From assembly GCA_030142905.1 (NCBI GenBank), contig JASJOG010000055.1, forward strand, positions 231,501 through 295,500: a DNA stretch of 64,000 nucleotides, given 5' to 3'. The notes under the pieces were generated by a model, which was given only the letters and a program-made list of their open reading frames with translations, made no database searches and was not told where the DNA came from. Positions 31,354-41,917 of the stretch are shown piece by piece. The DNA comes from Heliopora coerulea. Its lineage: Eukaryota > Cnidaria > Anthozoa > Scleralcyonacea > Helioporidae. The position numbers and the translations under genes are program-made. Positions within the stretch are counted from its first letter, which is position 1; every line of letters starts with the position of its first letter.

Positions 31354-34276
31354 ATGATTCCATTTACTAAGACCAAATCTTCTACATCAAATACTTCTTC
31401 ATTTGTCGACACTATGGCTACAGACGAATTACCATTTCCAACTCAACAACCGGATCTGTCCGCTCCGGATATCTTTGTTCATGCTGTCGACACTTTCGTT
31501 ATTCCACCACATTCTGAATGTGTTGTTCCTGCCACACTTCGGGAATATCATTTTGCCGAAACCACTGGCCTGATCAAGCCCAGCACCCAATTACAACCTT
31601 GTTACAACCTTTGCGGTGCATCAGCAATTGTGGCAGTATCACCCTCGAGCCTTGTCCCTTTTCGGCTAATAAATCCCACTCAACGTCCAATTAAAATCTA
31701 TCGTCACACAAAATTGGGTATCTTCCTGCCGCAACAAGACGTAGTCGCAAATGTTGTATCTCTATCACATTCTTCACCAACGCCTGATCCTCAATCCTAT
31801 TCAAACTTTGTTCACACCGAAAATGACAACCACCATGAAGATAATTTTACTTATCGACTTCCGAATCATCTAACTCCCCAGCAGTCAGAACAATTGAAGA
31901 TACTCCTGCAAAACAATTCAGATATCTTCTCCCAAGGTCCAAATGACTTAGGTCACACTTCTGTTGTTCAACACCATATCACGACTGATGCTACCCCTCC
32001 CGTTCGCCAACGACCTTACCGCGCAGCTCCGGCGCAGCGCGCTAAGATAACGAATCATATTGCCGAGATGCTGGACTCCGATATTATTGAACCATCAAAT
32101 AGCCCTTGGGCATCTCCTGTCGTTCTAGTTAAGAAAAATAAAGGTTCCACTCGATTTTGCGTCGATTGTCGTAAATTAAATGCCATTACAAAGAAAGATA
32201 GTTATCCGATTCCTCGAATTGACGGCACCCTCGATATGCTAAGGTATTCGCTATTTCTCGACAATGGATTTAATGAGCGGATATTGGCAAATAGAGTTAG
32301 ATGATCAGTCAAAAGAACATACGGCATTCACCACCTACGATGGATTATATCAATTCAAAGTGCTGCCATTTGGCTTATGTAATGCTTCCTCAACTTTTCA
32401 GCGCCTTATGGAAAGTATTTTGCGCGGTTTAAATTGGAAAATATGCCTTATCTACATCGATGACATCATTGTATTTTCTAAAACCTTTAAGGAACACCTA
32501 TTGCACCTCGATTTAGTATTTTCTCGTCTTCGGGAAGCCAATATTAAAATTAAACCATCCAAGTGTTCTTTCGCACAATCCCAAGTAACGTACTTAGGAC
32601 ACGTTTCGCAATCTGGTATTCAACCCGACTCAGAGAAAATCAGTGCAGTCAAAGACTTTCCAACTCCTAGGACTGTTAAGGACGTTCGCAGTTTTTTAAG
32701 CCTAGCTAACTATTACAGACGTTTTATCAAAGACTTCGCCAAAATAGCTTCATCCCTAACAATGTTACTACGAAAAGATAACCGATTTTTATGGACTTCC
32801 GAATGTGGAAACGCCTTTGACACACTGAAAATTGCGCTCACATCAGCACCTATCTTAGCATTTCCGGATTTTTCCCAGCCATTCCAATTATTTGTTGACG
32901 CGAGTTTGGAGGCCATCGGCATGACTTTAGGCCAAATTCAAAACAATCGCGAAGTCGTCATTGCTTATGCCGGTCGTAACTTGAATTCAGCAGAACGCAA
33001 TTACTCAGCAACAGAACGCGAAGCTCTAGCTGTTGTCGAAGGTATTAGGAAATTTCAATCATATCTGTATGTGAAACATTTTATTGTACACACAGACCAC
33101 CATGCCCTCAAATGGTTAATGAACGTTAAAGATCTCACCGGAGGATTAGCTCGCTGGTCGTTGTCTATCCAACAATTTGATTTTGAGATTAAATATCGTC
33201 CCAGTACAGCAAACAGAAATGCTGATGCATTATCTCGTCGTGTATATTCACCTACGGTCGCTTTCTTGAGTTCTACCACTCTACAAACTGATCATGTTCG
33301 AGAGATGCAGCATAAGGATTCTGATCTAGCACCTATTATTGATTATCTCGAAACAAAATCGCTACCTTCTGACGCACAACTTGCCCGAAATATTCTTCAC
33401 ACTTATGATCAATATTTTATTGATACACACGGATTACTTCACCATCTTTGGAGTCCAACCGGCCGAAGTCGAAATGAGACAAAATTTCAGTTGACAGTTC
33501 CATCAGCCTTACGTTTCGATATTTTGAAATCATTACATAATGATCCCAATGGGGGCCATCTCGGTTTGCAAAAAACCTACGACAAGATACGAACTAGGTA
33601 TTATTGGCCAGGAATGTTTCAAGATGTCGAACATTGGTGTCGATCTTGCGTTGACTGTTCAATGCATAAAACACCTAGAAATCATGGTAAGGCACCACTA
33701 CGGCCAATTCCTGTCGAAGGTGCGTTTGACCGAGTAGCCGTTGATTGTCTGGGACCTTTCTCAGAGTCTTATTCCGGAAATCGATATGTCGTTGTTTTCT
33801 CTGATTATCTCACCCGATGGCCTGAAGCTTTCGCTGTTCAAACAATTGACACTCCTGTCATTGCTAAATTACTAATTAACGAGATTCTTTGTCGTCACGG
33901 ATCACCATGCACTCTTTTGTCTGATCGGGGACGTAATTTTTTATCCACCTTTGTGCGTGAAGTATGTAAATTGATGGGCAAAACAAAAGTGAATACTATG
34001 GCATACCATCCGCAAACAGATGGCTTGGTAGAACGTTTCAATAGTTTTATTTCACAGTCTTTGTCAATGTATGTCCGAACAAACCAACGTGATTGGGACG
34101 AGTTTTTGCCTTGGATTTTGTTTGCATATCGTACGTCTTCTTCTGCGTCAACATGCGACTCTCCCTTCTACCTTTTGTATGGTCGCGAACCTCGTTTACC
34201 TCTTGACGTGAGCTTATTACCACCCACGCAACTATCCGCCTCAATAGAGGAACATCAAAAGCGCATTGTACTGTAG
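31354..34276 (+). pseudogene. pol: gypsy pol: reverse transcriptase, RNase H and integrase
   Basis: Two overlapping frames (31354-32304 and 32264-34276) join at a frameshift near 32255. The first has the RT palm start (SPWASPVVLVKKN, FCVDCRKLNAIT). The second holds the RT core ([11 protein letters not shown] and catalytic YIDDIIVF near 32450), RNase H ([11 protein letters not shown] near 32890, then [12 protein letters not shown] and [11 protein letters not shown]), the integrase zinc site (H and H near 33535, CRSCVDC near 33645) and a DDE core (AVDCLGPF near 33740, LLSDRGRNF near 33915, DGLVERFN near 34020). All catalytic positions visible are retained. Only the frameshift and the terminal TAG at 34274-34276 disable it. 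Confidence 0.93.
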
Positions 34277-34330
34277 CTCGAAGAAGCATAACGCCTTGCA
34301 AAACAAAATATCGAACATACCCAACAGCTG

Positions 34331-35090
34331 ATGAAAATTCGATACGACCAAACTTCACTAAATCCGTCCTACAAAATTGGACAAAAGGTGTGGGTTTTTA
34401 CCCCTAAAACGCGAAAAGGTCTTTCAAGAAAATTAATGCATCGTTGGCATGCTCCCTTCCGAATTGTGAAAAAATTATCACCAGTCAACTTTCAATTACG
34501 TAATTCCGCAAATCGACTTGTTTCGGCTACGGGACATTCTAATCGTCTTAAAGCGTATTACGACCTGAAGGATCATCCAATTGAACCCCCAGATGTCGAT
34601 GACGATTCTCATTTCTCCTTGGACGAAGCTGACCTCCCACCAGATAGTTTTGAAGCAGACAATTCTTTGAATGATCGCTCACAATCATTTGAAAATGGCT
34701 CAGCGGTTGATGAAACTGTGCCTTCCCGTCCTTCAACCCAAGAGCCCGAGGTATTGCGCGAAGCCTTATCTGACGCTGCCCCAACAGATGAACGCGCTGA
34801 GTCTGACATATACGAGATTGAGAAAATACTAAAAACACGAAAACGTCGTGGTAAAACAAAATATCTCATTAAATGGCTTAATTATTCCTCCGAGCAAAAT
34901 TCCTGGGTCTCAGAGTTCGATATGGTTAACCAAGACAACGTTCAACATCCTCCTATTGCCTCATTAGAGTATATATCTTGTACGCCAATTAGCAATGACA
35001 ATCATACGGATACACCACTCGATAACCCTGTTACTGATACTAAGATCTCTCGTTATTCGATCTCCACTTTCATTACGAGTTATCTGATTC
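34331..35090 (+). CDS. gypsy integrase C-terminal GPY/F-like region and chromodomain
   Basis: The first part of a 373-codon frame. It begins in the integrase tail (KIGQKVWVFTPKTRKG, then RWHAPFRIVKKL), which is the GPY/F-type module. A chromodomain follows near residue 157 (DIYEIEKILKTRKRRGKTKY, then LIKWLNYSSEQNSWV) with the expected aromatic cage positions. Chromodomains on integrases guide chromoviruses to heterochromatin, which suits an insertion in a silent rDNA locus. The frame continues without a stop into the envelope-like region. Confidence 0.85.
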
Positions 35091-36572
35091 ACATGCTCTT
35101 GATATGTAAAACCAACATCCTTTCCCTAAATTTTCTGTTTATTGCTTCTGCATTGGTTTATTTACTTCTCATAGTGCAGCCGTGTAGCTGTGAGACAGAG
35201 ATCAATTTAGGACCTTTATACGACTGCACCCGGATCCATGAAACACGTTTGTATAAATTCGCACAAAACATTAACTGCCAACATGATATGCATTTGAGTC
35301 GGGCCACAGTCAAATACTTCCGCGCTGATGTTCAGAAGTACTCTCCTCAGATATCTCATCTTACTATTTATCACTGTACGGCCGAACGAGTTCAATTAAC
35401 TTGCAAAGGTTTTTTTGGATCTACATCTAACCACCGTACCCTGAGTCAATAAAATTTCTGTAAGTGCTTCCGCATGTCGTCAAGCTCTTCGCCCACATCA
35501 CTCCCCTTATGGCCCGTTGAAACAATATAGGACAAATGAATGGCGCACAATTTCACATGACCATTACAGCTGCTCCTGGATGAAAACCAAAAGGAAAGTC
35601 TACCACCACTTTAAAATCATCGCGTATCCAGCTCAACTAGTTGGTGATGAACACTTCATTCAACAACATCTCACTCTTACAAAATGCCACTACAACCGGT
35701 ATTATTGTCCACTTCAAGAAATGCCAAAATATTTGGAGGATGTTAATGGATCGCTTTGGATGATTTCTCGTAACGGGACTATTAGACCCCATGCCTGCTC
35801 TCAAGTTTACATACCTTCTTTTTATATCGCAATATTGCAATTACGTGGTATTAATTCACACATTCTACAACACGTTCCTGAGCGCCTAAATGAATTTTCC
35901 CTTTTGGATGTGTTAGCACGCAGCCAGGACACTATTCAAGAGTTAAATGCTATGCGCAATAGTGACTCAGATAACCATATCGCTTATTCAATAGGCAGAA
36001 ATATTGGAACTACCTCATCAGGGCTCAGTACGGGAGGAAGCCATATAATACGATCAATTCGATCCGCAATGCATGACGGATTAAACGGCCTAGGTGATTT
36101 AGGTGCAAAAGTTGTATCCAGTCTTGGCAAAGCAACTGGTAATGTCATAAAGTCATCTAGCAAAGCCATCGATCATGTATCAAAAGGCGCAGGATCCTTT
36201 TCCCACGATGTTCTCGGATGCCTAAGTGGCTCTCTGCTCTGGGGTGCACTTATATTACTCATAGAGTTTTGTACATATAACTATGTACGCCTTGGCACAT
36301 TTTATCACATATCCAACAAAAATGTACTTGACGACGACCATTCACATGACGACTTGATATCAACGACATTTTCTGCTGAACCCAGAATCATGTGTAGACT
36401 GTGGTCTACCACATTGTCCCTCTCAATCTTCTATACCCCACCATTCTACCCGGCAAACATCAGTTTAGGAAAACAAGCTTATATTCGCCTCTGTTTTCAA
36501 TGTTTGTTCTTCGTTTTTTGGCATGTCTATGGCATGCTCATTAACCAAATAAGTACTCTTGATACTTTCTGA
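35091..36572 (+). pseudogene. Envelope-like glycoprotein region of the gypsy element
   Basis: Still in the chromodomain frame, a strong hydrophobic signal/anchor helix (about 35110-35190) is followed by a Cys-containing ectodomain start; the frame stops at 35450-35452. A second frame (35517-36572, 351 codons) has scattered Cys, N-glycosylation-type sites, a Gly/Ser-rich amphipathic stretch around residues 175-225, a transmembrane helix (LLWGALILLIEF, about 36235-36275) and a cytoplasmic-like tail. The position after integrase, signal helix, ectodomain and C-terminal anchor match a retroviral-type env. The family is not identified. It is broken by a stop and frame change between 35452 and 35517. 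Confidence 0.6.
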
Positions 36573-36748
36573 TCACCCATGGAGTCCACTAGGGATAGTT
36601 CCAGTTATAGACATGTGGCGAGTGTATGTGACAGCTATGCAGTGCTATACTTTTCGGGTTTTTGGTGTATTTAGTTAAGTAAGTACTAGGATCTTTATCA
36701 TTTGATGTTATTCTTTGTCATACTGTCAGCTGAACACAGCTGAATCTG

Positions 36749-36760
36749 AGGAGGGGGGAA
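36749..36760 (+). promoter_or_regulatory. Polypurine tract
   Basis: AGGAGGGGGGAA immediately precedes the 3' LTR, the expected site of plus-strand priming. Confidence 0.85.
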
Positions 36761-37638
36761 TGTTATGAAACATGCATTCCATCGGGTAACCTGGTGGCCT
36801 GCAATTTATAATGAATTAAATGGAATTTATAAAACGTCAACCTAATCTATTGTGAAAATAGCTTCTATGAATAGGTAGATGATCGTATCACAAAAGTTGT
36901 AATGTTTGTTTGAGTTTTGTCTAGTTTTAGACATGTGAAGTTGTTATCTTATTTTTTGTAACCAGCACCATAATTAGTCCTCTTGGAATTGTCAGTTACC
37001 GATCTGGCTTAAAAGGTTTCTGTTGATGTTATCGAATGTAAGGTCAAGGTACAAGTTGGTATTGTTAAATTCTTGCTCTGATTTGTGTTAGTCCCACCTA
37101 CATTGATTGAACACCTTGCTGAATTCCAGATATGATGTAATCCTATTCAGATTAGATTTGAACTCGAAATATGATGTGAAACTGTGAAGTAACATAACTG
37201 AGATAAGAATTGGTATATTCTGATTTTACCATTATAATTTTACAAAGAACTATATTAATTTAGTGCTAGAAAATCTTTTTCAAACATCCTTGTTGATTAC
37301 GTTGCATTCCAAACAATGCCTTCGCCCAGAAGAGCGAGAGACTTGGTCAGAATCTATCTGATTGGTCAACGTTTGATGTCACTCACTGTCAACCAAAACT
37401 GCCCACCAAAAGCATGAAAAGAGGAGTCCACAGAGCAGCGCAGACAACAATAGAGCGGATAAAGCAGAGCTGAGAAGCCAGTGGAAGAGAATTTACACTT
37501 GAGAGAACTACTAGCAAACTGAAAAGTAATTGAACATTTCCAAACTATTAGTTATTATATTTTGTTTGTGATCCAATAAAGATCCCACTACCTCGCCTAA
37601 AGCGTGACTCTACTGAGCTAAACACCTGTTGTTTAACA
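36761..37638 (+). repeat. 3' LTR
   Basis: Matches the 5' LTR along its length with about 2-3% substitutions by eye, a 16-bp addition near 37183 and a roughly 30-bp loss near 37423. It ends GTTTAACA, followed by the CTAC duplication at 37639-37642. Confidence 0.93.
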
Positions 37639-37642
37639 CTAC

Positions 37643-38474
37643 ACTAATTCCCACCTTAAAATGTTCTATGGACTACCAAACTATGGATGGAGGGGGGATG
37701 TTGCTAAGATATGTCAGTTCATATGTTACTAAGTGGAAAGATGGAACTAGCATAGATAGTCTTTACTCTTACAAACTACAAGGATGGCAAGCTGCAATAT
37801 GATACCTTATGACCAATAAAACAGCAGAACCTGAGATGTGGCTTTCTATGTCATCCAAAAAAGTTGCATGGTCTTGCAGTAGAACAAAACGCTATAATGT
37901 CCCTACAAGTGAAAAATTAGCACAAGACAAAATTGCAAAAAAGTACTGGCAAAGAAAGCCAGAGCATGAACATTTAAATTTTCTTCAGTGGCTACATGCT
38001 TTTGACCACAGTAAAGGTACTCCAAAACCTTATTGCCAGGGTACTACATTAGTAGGAACCAAGATGTACTCAATATTTAATCCAGAGTATTTCTTTCAAT
38101 ACACGCTATTACATATTCCCCATCGCAGAATTGCCGTCAGGCTGCAATGGTATGCACAAGTGATTCACAACTTTCCACATATGTGGACAAGTTCGGAAAG
38201 GCTTAAGTACCACTTCACCTTAGAGGGACATAAGGATACATATGTCACTACCATAATTTCTTATATTCTAAGTTTGGCTGATTTATTTTACCTTACACAA
38301 ATGGACATAATCAATGGCAGTCAACTACAAACCTTTCAGCCACGTAGTGAAGCCACCTACCAACTTGATGATCACCAAATCGCTGTTAAAACACACATTG
38401 TTAACGCAATAATTACACGACATACCCATTATTTCTCGCAGAATATCAACTTCTCAATAGACTCTGATAACTAG
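37643..38474 (+). pseudogene. Rep C-terminal (catalytic Tyr) and linker region, copy 1
   Basis: Directly after the gypsy duplication the Rep frame resumes, with LLRYVSSYVTK near 37697-37735, the likely catalytic-tyrosine helix of the Rep nuclease. A TGA at 37800-37802 precedes the open frame 37809-38474 (TAEPEMW, then SKKVAWSCSRTKRYNVP), which links Rep to the helicase in Helitron proteins. Against copy 2 it lacks about 33 bases near 38132 and has a TAG at 38473-38475 where copy 2 reads GAG. It is therefore a dead copy. Confidence 0.75.
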
Positions 38475-38499
38475 TATAGTGATTCAGGACATGAGGATC

Positions 38500-39690
38500 T
38501 CAATGTTTGTAATCTAAATCAGCCTGATCTTCATCACTTCAATTCGGATATACAATGGCAAAAGCCAACCTTGATAACTGGCAAACCAGGTTCTGGCAAA
38601 TCGCACACAATTTTAGCCTGTGTTGATGAGTTGATTGAGGGACGTTAACATTTTAATTGCAAGTCCTACAGGATTCCTGTCCAGTGTTTTCAGGGCTAAA
38701 GTATCTGATGACGTCACATGTGATACTGTTCATGCTGCATTTCGTATTCCTGTCAATTCCAGTGACTCACCAACTACTAACTGGTCTCTCACATTTTGAC
38801 TTATTATAGACGAACTGTCGATGATATCTGAATCCATATTCAACATAATATTATCTACTTTACAAAGAATACTTTTCAGACCTGTGTTAGTGTTATGTGG
38901 TGATGCGGCTCAACAACAGCCATTTGAAAAGGACGTGAATAGATTTGTGCCAGTAAGTAATCCACTTTCAAACCGGGTATTTGTGTCTACTACTTACCAT
39001 TACAACCTAAAGGGACAGCACCTAGTTGGAGATGTGGAGTATCTGAAATTTTTGGATCACATTAGGTACTGGATACCAGACCCAAAAACTTTGGATCATA
39101 TTCAACAGGGACGCATTGTCTGTCCCACTGGTGAAATCGATTCACATGATGTCACGTCCTTATTTATAAATCACCCTAACATTACTGTTCTAACTTTTAC
39201 TAACAATGCATCAAATCACATCAATAAGTTGCTTATACAACATCTCTTCAGAGAATCTCAAGCTATCGCTAACATTCAAATAGACAATGAAAGGGAACCT
39301 GTTAATCTGTATCAAGGAATGAGAGTAATGATTACACAAAACCGAGACAAACAAAACAATGTTGTCAATGGTCAAATGGCGACAATACAATCCATTCAAA
39401 ATCATGCTATTATTCTAAAATTACCAAATGATAAAATTGCACCAATTTATCCTGTTACAATAAGGCAGAATGGTCACACAATTACATTGTATCCCCTACG
39501 TCCAGCATATGCAAATACTATATGCAAAGCACAAGGGCAAACATTAGACAAGGTAGCTCTATGGTTTGATGTGGATAACATACCCCCTGGTACAGCTTAT
39601 GTTGCATTGTCTAGGGTTAAAAAGTTAACAGATGTATATTTCCTTACCCCTTTGAAGTCACTTCACTTCTCTGCAGCCACTTTTAATTAA
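38500..39690 (+). pseudogene. Pif1-type helicase domain, copy 1
   Basis: Walker A GKPGSGKS is encoded near 38580; Walker B IIDELSM near 38805; then CGDAAQQQP near 38900, and the C-terminal motifs ICKAQGQTLD near 39520 and AYVALSRVKKL near 39597. These are the motifs of Pif1/RecD-like superfamily 1 helicases found in Helitrons. The frame breaks after EGR at 38646 (same break in copy 2) and has a small deletion near 38798. From 38821 to 39690 it is open for 289 codons. It would unwind the donor strand during transposition. Confidence 0.85.
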
Positions 39691-39838
39691 CTTTATCACA
39701 GTAGTTATATTCTATTTTTTATATCAAAGAATGCATTTATCGCACACTATCAATGCAAATGATGGCTAAATTGAATGTGCATATATTACCTATGTGACAA
39801 ATTTAAACAGAAATTTCTCCTACTGTCCCCCATTCCAG

Positions 39839-40862
39839 ATGAATTCTAAAAGCAGTAAACCAAATGCCTCACCTGCTTCACCATCTGGTACTTCATATTT
39901 CAACCACTTCCCATCCAATTTCCTCAAACCCTATGGCCAATCCAGCAAAGCTCCAAGACCATGTCACCCTAATGGAACGGATAAATCTTAAATCATGCGA
40001 ATGGCTTAAGCAACAAAAAGTGGCCATGAGCGAATTTGCTGCCACCATTGTTGACAACATGAATTGGCTGGCCACCTTGCAAAATCCATTTCTCAACACT
40101 GGTTATATGGAAGCTGCAAAACAAGAAATCCAACCATTCCTCGATGCCCTTCTTCATCTGAACAATAGGAATGTTCATGCCACTCCTAATTCTGGTCATA
40201 TCAGGACCGTTTTGGAGACATTTTACGACCCTAGCCTCTCAGTCCATTCTTTAATGAAGGAATTTTATGAAATAGGAGGGGCCATGTATATTATCGGCAT
40301 ACATTACATGATGGCCATGGAATTGATGAGTAATCCAGCAGAATATGCAGACAAAATAGTAGGTGGAGACAAAGCGACAACAGCATTCAAGAGGGATAGG
40401 AACGTCAGGGCTTTGTCTCAGTTCCTAGAGACTACATGTACAAACACATTGCTGTCACCAGGTTCAACAAAATCTGTGATGCGCAATTTACTCAACGAGC
40501 TATGCTCTACATACCAAACAAGTACAACTCAACAGATCCAAACTGCAGACCATACTTTACCTAAGGATGATGTAAGTGAAGAGACCTCTGACGAAAGTAG
40601 CACATCAACATCACCACAACTACAAACAAATAGCAGTAAAAAAACTAAAAAACTACCACTAACAACTGATGACAACATATATACTACAGCAAAAACAGAG
40701 GAAATGACATTTACAACAAGTAGAGACAAGAAGAAACGTAAGTCGACAAAACAATGTGACTTTGAGACAGTTCCTGAAATGTCATTAACAGACACAAAAA
40801 GAAACAGAAATGGTCTAAAGAGAATCCAACTGACGTTCCTGAAGCCCCACAAATCCAAGTGA
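39839..40862 (+). pseudogene. Second ORF of the Helitron-like element, unknown function, copy 1
   Basis: Compared with copy 2 this is one gene starting near the ATG at 39839. Copy 1 has one extra A near 39957 that shifts the frame into 39864-40862. The N-terminal half is helical (EWLKQQKVAMSEFAATIVDN, then FYEIGGAMYIIGIHYMMAME). The C-terminal half is Ser/Thr/Lys-rich with basic patches like nuclear localisation signals (RDKKKRKSTK). Copy 1 is further shifted near 40800. No family recognised. The presence in both element copies argues that it belongs to the element. Confidence 0.6.
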
Positions 40863-41372
40863 ACATACAAGACCATCGACACAAAAAGAAAAAGACCAAA
40901 AGATTGAATGAAATAGAAAATGAGAGGATACTGGAAAGAAAATCTGAAAAAATAGTACAAAACTGAAGCAAAAGGATAAAAACTTTTATTTAATTTTCTA
41001 TTACATAAAAAACTATATTGGCTTTATGAATTTTTGACCAATACTAAATCAATTTATCTTAAAAGCTACAGTTCAAAAATACTGAGAAAAATAATGTTAA
41101 ATTCTCTATATAACTAATTCTTTGTAAAATATAAAATAAAAAAAAATGTTAAGAATGTTACATTTATATTTGTGGTTATAAAATTTGTATTTACACTTCA
41201 TTACACAAAAAATCACCTAAGAAACATGTAAATATTGTAAAAATTTACTTCATTGGTTGTCCATTTATGATAAATTGAACTTCTCCATTCAACACATGGC
41301 TCAACATTTTGAAAGAGAAACAGGGTGGGAAGGGTTTGGGCATAAAAACGTCAGCTTGCTAGAAGTCATTTG
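40863..41372 (+). other. 3' non-coding tail of the Helitron-like element, copy 1
   Basis: About 500 AT-rich bases with no gene, matched in reverse by 59547-59950 of copy 2. The last 100 bases before the 28S are less AT-rich (ACAGGGTGGGAAGGGTTTGG, then ACGTCAGCTTGCTAGAAG) and are conserved between the copies, as a terminal recognition region would be. Confidence 0.6.
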
Positions 41373-41763
41373 TTATCCCTGTGGTAACTTTCCTGACACT
41401 CTAGCTTAAAACTCATAAAGACTAAGGGATCGATAGGCCATGCTTTCACAGTTTGTATTCATACTGAAAATCAAAATCAAGTGAGCTTTTACCCTTTTGT
41501 TCTACATGAGATTTCCGTTCTCATTGAGCTCACCTTAGGACACCTGCGTTATCATTTGACAGTCGTGCCGCCCCAGCCAAACTCCCAACCTGACAGTGTC
41601 TTCGGCTCGGATCGACTGGCAAAAAAGCGATCTTAACACTAAAATGTGGACGTGACGTCCAGCTCCACTTCACCGAATAAGTAAAAAAACGATAAGAGTA
41701 GTGGTATTTCACTTGTGGATTGCTCCTCCCACTTATTCTATACCTCTCATGTTTTTTCAGTCA

Positions 41764-41794
<31 letters not shown>

Positions 41795-41917
41795 TCCTGC
41801 TGTTCCTGCCAAGCCCGTTCCCTTGGCCGTGGTTTTGCCAGATAGTAGATAGGGACAGTGGGAATCTCGTTAATCCATTCATGTGCATCACTAATTAGAT
41901 GATGAGGCATTTGGCTA
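41373..41917 (-). rRNA. 28S rRNA fragment (same gene as 20240-20638)
   Basis: Minus-strand 28S from the R2 site (TAGCCAAATGCC, 41917 downward) to CCACAGGGATAA at 41373. It is bounded by R2 and by the Helitron-like element. It aligns with 12209-12752 and 45433-45976. Confidence 0.9.

Larger units (their letters stand above)
27390..37638 (+). mobile_element. Ty3/gypsy LTR retrotransposon with chromodomain and envelope-like ORF
   Basis: Two LTRs (896 and 878 bp) begin TGTTATGAA and end GTTTAACA. The 4-bp duplication CTAC lies at 27386-27389 and 37639-37642, inside the Rep gene. The internal order is primer site, gag, protease, RT, RNase H, integrase, chromodomain and envelope-like region, then a purine tract. 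Its genes carry stops and frameshifts. The LTRs differ by scattered substitutions and two indels (a 16-bp addition near 37183 in the 3' LTR and a roughly 30-bp loss near 37423), so the insertion is not very recent. Confidence 0.95.
20639..41372 (+). mobile_element. Helitron-like (HUH Rep/Pif1 helicase) element in 28S, copy 1, with nested gypsy
   Basis: A single insertion separates the two halves of one 28S gene. The flanks read CCAGTTAT / element / TTATCCCTGTGG, so the four bases TTAT occur on both sides (20635-20638 and 41373-41376). Without the nested LTR element (27390-37638) it is about 10.5 kb. The order is hairpin repeat array, duplicated segment, Rep, helicase, second ORF and a short AT-rich 3' tail ending CAGCTTGCTAGAAGTCATTTG. 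Copy 2 (59547-64000, reverse) ends at the same 28S position. Rep plus Pif1-type helicase defines Helitrons; targeting of 28S rDNA is, to my knowledge, not established for them. Confidence 0.75.

Noticed and set aside
40529..40971. Hydrophobic minus-strand frames opposite the second Helitron-like ORF (also 59948-60442 on the plus strand)
   Set aside because: Antisense shadows of the Lys/Ser-rich coding strand; apparent membrane helices come from the base composition.
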